Origin: JBBDNC01 sp040877875
GTDB lineage: Bacteria > Bacteroidota > Rhodothermia > Balneolales > Balneolaceae
Direction of reading: 5' to 3'
Assembly: GCA_040877875.1 (NCBI GenBank)
Contig: JBBDNC010000124.1
Location: 1 to 18,296, forward strand
Length of the DNA stretch: 18,296 nucleotides
The notes below the pieces were generated by a model. That model was not told where the DNA came from, searched no databases, and worked only from the letters and a program-made list of their open reading frames with translations. This document shows positions 8,301 to 14,560 of the stretch, piece by piece (within the stretch, counting starts at the first letter, position 1; the number at the start of each line of letters is the position of its first letter). The position numbers and the translations under genes are program-made.

Positions 8301-8757
8301 CCGCTACAAGCATGGAAGGGTCAGATGCCGCATTGCTTGCCAGGATAATTTCCCGGGTCCTGGTAATCACCGGCTCATACCCGGTATTTTCCAGTGCCAG
8401 CATGAGGGCATCTCCTACCGATATCTTCTCAAAATCAAGAGATACTCTATGATCCAATGATTCCAGTTCATTGTTATAGGCAATTCCCAGATTCGCAAGC
8501 TCAGCGATTTTTTCCAGTACATCCCTGACAGTTGCCTGTTCAGCCCGGATGGAAATATTCTGTTTCAATTCTACAATCCTTTCACCATTGGTTCGTACCA
8601 GGTAAAAGGAAGGGTTTTCAGTCAGGTTGCTGGCCATGGACGTGTAAACTTGCGCATTCGCTTGAGCAAGGAAACTGTTTCCAGGGCTGCCACCCAACAT
8701 GCAAATAACCAGAAACGTCACGGCTATTGACAAATGTTTTGTAATTGATCGTACCAT
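5389..8757 (-). CDS. SusC/RagA TonB-dependent transporter with STN signalling domain
   Basis: This 1122-residue outer-membrane barrel moves the SusD-bound ligand into the periplasm using TonB energy. In order it has a Sec signal peptide (cleavage likely after ANA, residue 35), an STN domain at about 66-140 (VRDVLEKIAELANLGIAYNN), a CarboxypepD-regulatory-like beta-sandwich at about 158-238 (GQVTDANDGSSLPGVNVVVQ), the SusC segment DDVVVVGYGTQERRQVTGSI at 243-262, a plug domain at about 263-370 (LRLRGISSFGGSQEPLIVVDG, DVLKDASAAAIYGTRGGAGV) and a barrel that ends in SITFGVNLDF with a terminal aromatic. The STN domain is not present in all SusC proteins; it marks transporters that signal to a FecR anti-sigma factor, here encoded directly upstream. 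The start at 8757 is supported by AAGGAGG four bases before the ATG, the best ribosome binding site in the window. Confidence 0.97.
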   Translation of the reverse strand: MVRSITKHLSIAVTFLVICMLGGSPGNSFLAQANAQVYTSMASNLTENPSFYLVRTNGERIVELKQNISIRAEQATVRDVLEKIAELANLGIAYNNELESLDHRVSLDFEKISVGDALMLALENTGYEPVITRTREIILASNAASDPSMLVADYFQQTVQGQVTDANDGSSLPGVNVVVQGSEELTGSTIGTNTDMDGRFEIEVPEDLNTLVFSFIGYNTQMVEIDGRSEVNVSLQPQVQLLDDVVVVGYGTQERRQVTGSISSVSADEFVTGNVNNAAELIQGKVPGLMITKPGANPNESPTLRLRGISSFGGSQEPLIVVDGIVGASLDNIDPNDIETIDVLKDASAAAIYGTRGGAGVIAITTKTGQRGATSVSYNGSVSTLGVENKVDVLSADEFRQLSQDTGFQINDLGSSTDWFDAITQDSYTQIHNLSVSGGSETTTYRISGNFRDNQGLLLNSGFDQIGGRINLNHRALDGKLALTFDLSATNRDEDRGFDEAFEYAATFNPTAPVRDSGFETTGGYTEISAFRLFNPVSIVETAEHTRESRRLNAALRADYSFDDLLPGLSVSAFYSTETFSLADNRFWARTNKFTGGATEASLGRGRAERRARDNEQEQFDLTANYIGSLSERMNVELLAGYSFQDFVSGGTTVGGGDFISDAVGANNLGFVQDFDKGLGDISSFKNSNRLIAGFGRLSLDWDFTYFLNTSLRREGSSRFGVNNRWGTFWSAGAGVELTNVIDLPVFDRLRLRGSYGITGLDAPFDGISRLRFGPTGNFFVGGEFVQRFGPVSNDNPDLKWEESSEFNFGLEFGALDDRLVGSLEYYQKNTDDLIFEIEVPVPPNLFPTSWVNVGEIENKGVEATLRYDVVRNQNTTWNTGFTFTTFDVKLAQFESDVPRYIANVGSPGQNNTQQVRLAQGEPLGQLWGPRFAGIDDDGIWKFFNAAGERVTSDEIAREDEAIIGNGIPDFELGWTNSLRHRNWDFSVFFRGVFGHDLINSARLFYENPSNITTYNVVGSAKDLPNLESPPVYSSFHVEDATFVRFENLSIGYTVPIASNMINRLRLSVSGRNLFTLTGYDGIDPEVRWVDSEGDNPLAPGIERRAQWYTARSITFGVNLDF

Positions 8758-8762
8758 AGTTC

Positions 8763-8774
8763 CTCCTTCAGGAG
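8763..8774 (-). promoter_or_regulatory. Inverted repeat overlapping the SusC ribosome binding site
   Basis: The minus strand reads CTCCTGAAGGAG, a perfect dyad whose second half is the Shine-Dalgarno sequence of SusC (8762-8768). As RNA it can form CUCC-UGAA-GGAG, which would hide the ribosome binding site. The SD itself is clear; a regulatory role of the short stem is inference. Confidence 0.45.
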
Positions 8775-8803
8775 TTGTAGGTTTATGTGTTTAGACGTAT
8801 TTA

Positions 8804-9940
8804 TTAGTTGTATAGCATCACTTTTGTATCAAGAGCACTATTCCCTTTTATAAAGGTTATTCTCTGCCAGTCTTCCTCGAAATAGCTAATTCCCAGGGAA
8901 GCCGACAGTACATTCAGTACATTATTCATAGAACGGCTTTTAAATTCTGCCGTCAGGCGCAATTTTTTTAGTTCCGGCGAACCGAATTCAATCTCAACAT
9001 TGTATCTGCGTTCCAGTTGCCGTGCAACTTCAGTTAAAGGCGTATCCTTGAATTTCAAAACGCCTTCTGTCCAGCTCAAAAACAAATCCATATCCTCAAT
9101 CTCCTCGGTTGACAGCCTCTGGTCAGCCAACGAATACAAACCCAATTGGCGGGTTGTCAGGGTTAGTTTATTCGATTCATCATGAACCGGAGCAAGTGTT
9201 ACTGTACCTTCTTTCACAGCCACTTGAAGAGTTTTATCTTCAGGATAAGACCGTACAGAAAAAGAGGTTCCCAATACCCGGATAACCGCTCCACGGGAAT
9301 GAATCAAAAAAGGGCGGTCGGGATCGGCGGCTACTTCAAAGTAGGCTTCTCCTTCATGTAAAAATACTTCACGCTTATCCCTGTCAAAAGTCTCCGGCAA
9401 TTCAACCCGTGTGTCAGCATTAAAGCTGATATTCGTACCGTCAGATAAAACCATGTTCGCCCGCTGGCCTTTATCCAGATTCACCTGGCGAAAAATCTTT
9501 TCACCTTCCCCCTGGTTTACCGTCTGATAATTATTTAAAGTTAAAACCCCCGCCAATGCAGCAATCAGAAAAACAGCGGCTATACTGAATGCTTTAAGGA
9601 AACCCGATCGCCGGTTATATGTGGAATCTTCAGAAAGAGTTTTTCTTTTTCCCCGGGCATTTGAAAATTTTTGCTCATATCCTCTTTTCTGCTTTTTTCT
9701 TACTCTTTGTTCTTCCTCATCCTCCAGGATACGATATCGAAGTGCTTCCCAGTCTTTTTGTACATCAAACTTCTCATCGGAGGAATTTCCATAAATAGCC
9801 AAGACAAGATCCACTTCTTCCATCAACCGTTCATTTTCAGGCAGTGTATTCAACCACTTTTCATTTGATAAATATTGAAGCAGATCCCTGCGATTCACTT
9901 TTTTTACACCTGTTTTCTGAATATGAAAATGAATATCCAT
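8804..9940 (-). CDS. FecR-family anti-sigma factor (FecR and DUF4974 domains)
   Basis: This 378-residue inner-membrane protein has a cytoplasmic N-terminal part (1-112) that would bind the sigma factor, a single membrane segment at about 114-136 (FLKAFSIAAVFLIAALAGVL), a periplasmic FecR domain at about 155-250 (VLSDGTNISFNADTRVELP, HEGEAYFEVAADPDRPFLIH, VLGTSFSVRSY) and a C-terminal DUF4974 domain at about 296-365, the part that meets the STN domain of the transporter. A charged stretch rich in Glu, Lys and Arg (71-112) precedes the membrane segment. The gene lies between the sigma factor (145-bp gap) and SusC (46-bp gap). The first ATG has a G-run only one base upstream. A GTG at codon 15 (VNRRDLLQYL) is a plausible alternative start, because related proteins often begin just before the DLLQYL-like segment. 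Confidence 0.95.
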   Translation of the reverse strand: MDIHFHIQKTGVKKVNRRDLLQYLSNEKWLNTLPENERLMEEVDLVLAIYGNSSDEKFDVQKDWEALRYRILEDEEEQRVRKKQKRGYEQKFSNARGKRKTLSEDSTYNRRSGFLKAFSIAAVFLIAALAGVLTLNNYQTVNQGEGEKIFRQVNLDKGQRANMVLSDGTNISFNADTRVELPETFDRDKREVFLHEGEAYFEVAADPDRPFLIHSRGAVIRVLGTSFSVRSYPEDKTLQVAVKEGTVTLAPVHDESNKLTLTTRQLGLYSLADQRLSTEEIEDMDLFLSWTEGVLKFKDTPLTEVARQLERRYNVEIEFGSPELKKLRLTAEFKSRSMNNVLNVLSASLGISYFEEDWQRITFIKGNSALDTKVMLYN

Positions 9941-9945
9941 TCCCC

Positions 9946-9960
9946 CCGGTTGTCAGCCGG
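9946..9960 (-). repeat. Inverted repeat upstream of the FecR start
   Basis: The minus strand reads CCGGCTGACAACCGG, symmetric over 15 bp apart from the centre and one wobble pair. It directly precedes the GGGGA run before the annotated ATG at 9940. It may be a small hairpin or an operator half in the sigma-to-FecR gap. Confidence 0.3.
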
Positions 9961-10085
9961 TAGTAAAGAATTAGCCCCCAACAGACCCCCAATCAATTAC
10001 ATCATGCGTTTTAGGAGACCTTAAGACCTATTACCACTCTTATGACAGGTATAAAGCAGCTACCCCCCAGTTGCAGGATAAAATT

Positions 10086-10679
10086 TTAATCCCGTCGGAT
10101 GATTTGATCTTCCTCGAAATTTTCTCTCAAATATTTTAACGCTCTTCCCATATGATTTTCAACTGTTTTACGAGCGATGTTCAGTATGATGGCAATTTCC
10201 TTATAACTCAGGCCATGTTTTTTGTGAAGCTCAAAGACCATTTTTTGCTGGGAGGGCATCTCTTCGATCAGATTCCAGATTCGATTCACACGTCTGGTAA
10301 TTTCATCCAGAGAAGGTGAATTGGAAGCGTAATAGTAACCGTTGTCTCTCGCGAAATATCCTTCACTCTGAAGTAACTCTGATAATCTGTGACGGGATTC
10401 TTCCTGGTCGATTAAATTCAAAGCCTGATTTTTTACTGCCCTGTAAAGATAAGCGGAAATCGAATATTCAATATTCAGGTTGTATCGATTCTTCCAAATT
10501 TTAAAAAAAACTTCCTGAACCGTATCCCTGGCAAAGTCATCGGATTGGGTAAGCTTCAGGGCAAATCTGCATAAAGGATGATAATATTCGAAAAAAAGTG
10601 TTTCGAATGCTTGTTCCTCCCCCATTTTAATCTCGGCAATGAGATTAAATTCTGCAGATTCCGATTCCTTTTTGTTCAT
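10086..10679 (-). CDS. ECF RNA polymerase sigma-70 factor (Bacteroidota FecI-like)
   Basis: This 197-residue protein has the two-domain layout of ECF sigma factors. Region 2 spans about 22-90, with the core-binding helix DTVQEVFFKIWKNRY and the promoter-opening segment SISAYLYRAVKNQALNLI. Region 4 spans about 130-184, with MPSQQKMVFELHKKHGLSY and the helix-turn-helix KEIAIILNIARKTVENHMGR that reads the -35 element. The acidic-aromatic linker between them (105-125) is a little long. It sits upstream of a FecR anti-sigma factor and a SusC with an STN domain, so it probably drives the SusCD genes when the transporter is occupied, by the FecI/FecR/FecA logic. The start at 10679 gives the usual N-terminal length. 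The leader holds a 9-bp perfect hairpin. Confidence 0.96.
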   Translation of the reverse strand: MNKKESESAEFNLIAEIKMGEEQAFETLFFEYYHPLCRFALKLTQSDDFARDTVQEVFFKIWKNRYNLNIEYSISAYLYRAVKNQALNLIDQEESRHRLSELLQSEGYFARDNGYYYASNSPSLDEITRRVNRIWNLIEEMPSQQKMVFELHKKHGLSYKEIAIILNIARKTVENHMGRALKYLRENFEEDQIIRRD

Positions 10680-10938
10680 TTAGATCCGCTTTCAAAATCC
10701 GGCGGACTGAATTTATCTTCAGTCCGAAAGCTTGAATTGATGATTCGTTGTTTAATCAACTTAAACCTTGTAAAACATTATTATATAGTGCTATTATAGA
10801 AAAGCGCTTGCACAAATAAAAGTCTCAACCTTTTTAATTTTGGTTCGTTAAAAGACCGCATAAAAATGCCAAAGAGTTTATTCATGAACCTGATGAAGAA
10901 TTTTGGAGCCAGGCCTTATTCTGAAATTGATTGCAACT
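10680..10938. other. Leader and intergenic region upstream of the sigma factor
   Basis: This gap of 259 bp has no credible gene. It is AT-rich in its middle (about 10741-10860) and contains the sigma leader hairpin at 10703-10726. No intrinsic terminator with a T-tract was found after the upstream 1125-residue lipoprotein gene, and no complete -33/-7 promoter could be assigned. Confidence 0.55.
10703..10726 (-). promoter_or_regulatory. 9-bp perfect hairpin in the sigma-factor leader
   Basis: The minus strand carries CGGACTGAA and TTCAGTCCG around a 6-nt loop, ending 23 nt before the ATG at 10679. A second possible stem, TCCGC with GCGGA (10685-10689 and 10702-10706), shares bases with it and would exclude it. 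The weak TTTT after it makes a terminator of the upstream gene unlikely but not impossible. An operator for autoregulation or a leader switch are alternatives. Confidence 0.5.
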
Positions 10939-13900
10939 TTATGGATTTCGGGGTTTGAAAAAAAGCGGAGATGCACCGCTTCGAACCACAACAATCACAC
11001 GATCCTGCCTCCTTCCGATCTCCCGGATCGCGCGCACTTCCCCCGGGATGTAGAACCCGCTGGTTTGCAATGCCAAAGCCAGTGGGATTCCCGTAGGGTT
11101 TCCATTTAATAAATGCACTCCATATCCGGCGTCCTGGCGCCCCCCGAAACTCGGTTTGACATCATACAGGTTCCCTCCCATCAGGATCTCCTCAACCTTG
11201 TTTCCTTCTGTTTTAGAGGTATGGATAGCCATTATCGGTGAATGCTGGACTTCAGGAGAAAGTTCTGTTTTTTGAAACGTCCCATCCCCTCTGTTCATAA
11301 AGAGGACAGATCCCAATTCCGTGATTTCTTTAACTATCGATGATTCAAGATTCTCACTGTCGAAAAGCTCTTCTATCGTCCGGCCGGCAAAATCCCGGTA
11401 ACTATTGATCCGGCCGGTCAGAAAGCGGTGCCGGGTCAAGAGTTCGTCAAGTTGTTCAAACGGATAATAACTCCCGTTCCATTTCTTGGCAATCAAAGGC
11501 GCCGACTGCCCGTCTCCGTCAAAATCATTCACATAGAGACGAACCGGGGATTCCCCTGAAGCCTGCAATCTTGAATTTCTTCCGAAATTGCCAGCAATGA
11601 TATCCGGCTGTCCGTTTCCATCCAGATCTGTAACATGAATATTTTGCCATAGCCCCCCATCATCCGACAATCCGTATTCTTCGGTTCTTTTTACCAGGGA
11701 ACTGCCGTCATTCTCAAACAGTTGAACCGGCATCCACTCACCGGCTACAACCAGATCCGGAAATGTATCATGGCCGATATTCGCCCATTGGGCATCGGTA
11801 ACCATTCCTACATTCATCAAATTTGGAGCCACTTTTTCAGTTACATCACTGAAATACCCGGATCCGTCATTCGAAAGAAGAAAACTCCTCGGTGAATCCC
11901 CGTACCGATACGGTATCGAACGCCCTCCAACAAACAAATCAACAGATCCGCTGTGATCGAAATCCGCTGCGCGGACTACCGAGCCGTTGACAAATATTTC
12001 AGGCAGGCGTCCGCTCGATTTTTCAAACTCACCGTTACCCTCATTGATATAGAGCCGGTCCCTCAATCCCTCATCGATACCGGTCAGCTCTCCTCCGCCG
12101 CTTACAATATACAAATCGAGGTGCCCGTTGCCGGTCGCATCAAGGAATGTTGCATCGACATCTTCAGCTGCTCGATCCGACTCAAATACTTCGTCGTTTG
12201 ACGGAAGGGTTTGAAAACTTCCATCCGGCTGTTGCAAAAACAGCTTTCCGGCTTGCCATTTTGCCCCTCCGATATAGAAATCATCCAGTTCGTCTCCATT
12301 CACATCACCGACTGCCAGAGCGGGTCCCTGGGTAGAAAGTTTGTAGGGCATCAGAGGCTCCCGGGAAAAGTCATTGAACTCATTCTCCCGATGGGAATAT
12401 TCAAGCCGTATCTCTTCAGTTATATTTATGAACTGTGAATTCTCCCAGTTTCTGTGCAGCCGTGAATAATCAAAACTCCCGGACGCTTCTTCCTGATAGA
12501 CCTGCAGAAGCCGGTTCGATTTTATATTATCAAGAGTCTGGTAGCTCCGGTCTGGCCAGATAACAAGTAGAGAATCCGCCTGCCGAATGTCTCCCAACCC
12601 AATGTGTATGACAGGATCCACAGAGGATTGGAAGCCCCGTGTAAGCATTTGTTCCTGATAGAAGATCTTTTCATCCTGGTACAGGATCACCTTCGAGCCG
12701 ATCCCGAACGTATTCATCCCGCTGCCGTTCAATTTAACCTTCAGATAATTTGCAGTACTGTCAGCCGGGGTATTGTTTCGATAGATAAAAGCTTTTTCAT
12801 TAATATTATTTACCACGAGATCGAGCCGGCCATCATTATCCAGATCTGCATAAGCTGCACCGTTTGAAATCGCCGCCTGGTCCAGTCCCCATTCTTCTGC
12901 CCGGTTGGAAAAGCTCAAATACCCGTTATTCTGAAAAGCATAATTGGGGATTCTCAATTCAGGCATATATTTAATCAGCTCCATCTCCTCGTCCGAAAGT
13001 TCCCCCTCTTCCGTCTGGCGGATCACACTCTGATTCTGGCTATCCTCATTTTCTTCCTTCACCCGGTTATGAATCCTGACGAAGTCCAGATCATTCGGCC
13101 GCCGTCCCATCCCGTTTGTAACAAAGAGGTCTTTCAGACCGTCATTATCCATATCCATGAACAAAGATGCCCAACTCCAATCTGTTGTAGCTACTCCCGA
13201 GGCAAATGCGATCTCGCTGAAAAGCGGAGTCCCGTCCGGTGCATTACCCCGGTTTAACTGGAGAGTATTCCTGGCATTCTTTGCTCCAAAGCCCATCTCC
13301 TGTTTGGTCTGTGAGATAACATAAAGATCCGGCCCGCCCGACCTCATGAAAAGATCCCGGTCTCCCGGCATCATATCCAGCGATACAATATCCACATAGC
13401 CGTCATTCGTAAAATCGGCAATATCATTGCCCATTGAGGCACTGCTCGTATGACCGATGGATGAATACAGTGCTTCTGTAAAAGTACCATCCCCGTTATT
13501 AAGATACAGGTAGTCGTCCTCATGGAAATCATTGCCGACATAAATATCCGGCCGGCCGTTCTTGTTGATATCGCTGACCGCAACACCCAGTCCATATCCC
13601 AGGGCACTGCTCTGAATGCCCGCCTCTTCAGTTACGTCTGTAAACGTGTCCCCGTCATTCCGAAACAAGCGATCCCCCGCTTTCGGATCGTCAACAGCCC
13701 GTAAAACCTCCGCTCTGCCATACGTACGATCACTATGAAAAGAGTGATTCAGCAAAAAAAGATCCAGGCGTCCGTTGTTGTTGTAATCAAAAAAGACGGC
13801 CTGGGTCGAATAGCCGGTAAAATCCAGGCCATATTCAGCAGCCATTTCCGCAAATGTACCGTCGCCGTTATTGATGAATAGCTGATTGGCCCCCGATTTA

Positions 13901-14316
13901 TTTAAATAGTTTACACGGCTGACATAGATATCGAGATATCCGTCTCCATTTACATCCCCCATCGCCACCCCGGTTGACCACGAACCCGGAGTTCCGGCAA
14001 TTCCTGCAGATTCGGTGATGTCTTCAAACTCAAAATTTCCCTGATTTAGATAAAGACCGTTTTCAGTCTCATTTCCCACCAGAAAAATGTCCGAAAGTCC
14101 GTCGTTATTTATATCCCCTACAGCCACCCCGCCACCGTCATAGAAATAAAGGTAATTCAGAATATTGAATTCAGGGGTATCCTCAATCCGGTTTTCGAAG
14201 TGAATACCGGTATGGGCGGGAGGGAGAAGTGTAAATCTTTTTTCCTCTACCGGCGAACAGGAAATGGCCAGAAGGAAAAATAAAACAAGGATTGGCAAAG
14301 CTATGGATCGGTACAT
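10939..14316 (-). CDS. Long-form FG-GAP/ASPIC-UnbV lipoprotein (1125 aa)
   Basis: This 1125-residue protein has a lipoprotein signal peptide ending in AISC (Cys20). A first FG-GAP/VCBS propeller covers about 60-510, with calcium loops such as DINNDGLSDIF (68), DVNGDGYLDIY (121), DINKNGRPDIY (249) and DLDNDGRLDL (491). An ASPIC-UnbV domain follows at about 522-608 (FGIGSKVILY, MLTRGFQSSVDPVIHIGLG). A second propeller half runs from about 660 to 1115 (ALAVGDVNGDELDDFYIGGA, RAADFDHSGSVDLFVGGR, DFDGDGQSAP). This is the full-length form common next to SusCD pairs in Bacteroidota. Its role is not established, and a surface-exposed binding or assembly function is inference. It lies 259 bp upstream of the sigma factor and shares the locus with two relatives near the left edge. 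An acidic insert (about 420-446) separates blades, as in the relatives. Confidence 0.94.
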   Translation of the reverse strand: MYRSIALPILVLFFLLAISCSPVEEKRFTLLPPAHTGIHFENRIEDTPEFNILNYLYFYDGGGVAVGDINNDGLSDIFLVGNETENGLYLNQGNFEFEDITESAGIAGTPGSWSTGVAMGDVNGDGYLDIYVSRVNYLNKSGANQLFINNGDGTFAEMAAEYGLDFTGYSTQAVFFDYNNNGRLDLFLLNHSFHSDRTYGRAEVLRAVDDPKAGDRLFRNDGDTFTDVTEEAGIQSSALGYGLGVAVSDINKNGRPDIYVGNDFHEDDYLYLNNGDGTFTEALYSSIGHTSSASMGNDIADFTNDGYVDIVSLDMMPGDRDLFMRSGGPDLYVISQTKQEMGFGAKNARNTLQLNRGNAPDGTPLFSEIAFASGVATTDWSWASLFMDMDNDGLKDLFVTNGMGRRPNDLDFVRIHNRVKEENEDSQNQSVIRQTEEGELSDEEMELIKYMPELRIPNYAFQNNGYLSFSNRAEEWGLDQAAISNGAAYADLDNDGRLDLVVNNINEKAFIYRNNTPADSTANYLKVKLNGSGMNTFGIGSKVILYQDEKIFYQEQMLTRGFQSSVDPVIHIGLGDIRQADSLLVIWPDRSYQTLDNIKSNRLLQVYQEEASGSFDYSRLHRNWENSQFINITEEIRLEYSHRENEFNDFSREPLMPYKLSTQGPALAVGDVNGDELDDFYIGGAKWQAGKLFLQQPDGSFQTLPSNDEVFESDRAAEDVDATFLDATGNGHLDLYIVSGGGELTGIDEGLRDRLYINEGNGEFEKSSGRLPEIFVNGSVVRAADFDHSGSVDLFVGGRSIPYRYGDSPRSFLLSNDGSGYFSDVTEKVAPNLMNVGMVTDAQWANIGHDTFPDLVVAGEWMPVQLFENDGSSLVKRTEEYGLSDDGGLWQNIHVTDLDGNGQPDIIAGNFGRNSRLQASGESPVRLYVNDFDGDGQSAPLIAKKWNGSYYPFEQLDELLTRHRFLTGRINSYRDFAGRTIEELFDSENLESSIVKEITELGSVLFMNRGDGTFQKTELSPEVQHSPIMAIHTSKTEGNKVEEILMGGNLYDVKPSFGGRQDAGYGVHLLNGNPTGIPLALALQTSGFYIPGEVRAIREIGRRQDRVIVVVRSGASPLFFKPRNP

Positions 14317-14394
14317 ATCGTTGGGTCAGGAAATGTGAAATGCATAATAGCCTTCGGTCTTCAACTGCCGATTGTCAGCTTACGGGAAATACCG

Positions 14395-14404
14395 TCCGGC
14401 CGGA
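14395..14404. repeat. Perfect 10-bp palindrome TCCGGCCGGA
   Basis: A perfect dyad lies 79 bp upstream of the 1125-residue lipoprotein start at 14316, within the 244-bp gap. It may be an operator or a chance GC palindrome. Confidence 0.2.
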
Positions 14405-14466
14405 GCCATTAAGTTTACAAATTAGCGACAAAACAACACACCGTAAGGGCCGGAATATCAGCAGCA

Positions 14467-14480
14467 CAAACAACTGTTTG
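14467..14480. repeat. Near-perfect palindrome CAAACAACTGTTTG
   Basis: Six of seven base pairs are symmetric, with only the central pair unmatched. It lies between the stop of the propeller-cupredoxin gene and the 1125-residue lipoprotein gene, about 150 bp upstream of the latter. A regulator site is possible. Confidence 0.28.
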
Positions 14481-14560
14481 CTTTGAATGGGGTTTTCAGG
14501 CCGGCCAAAAGCCGTGAATTCGGTTTTTATGAGCCGTCGATCGGATGTCTTGTTTAACTA

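Noticed and set aside
10881..10897. TTCAT/ATGAA dyad after the 1125-residue lipoprotein as a terminator
   Set aside because: The stem is only 5 bp, AT-rich and lacks a T-tract.
14491..14514. GGCCGGCC-centred inverted repeat as a terminator of the propeller-cupredoxin gene
   Set aside because: The arms meet with no loop and have mismatches, and no T-tract follows in the direction of transcription.
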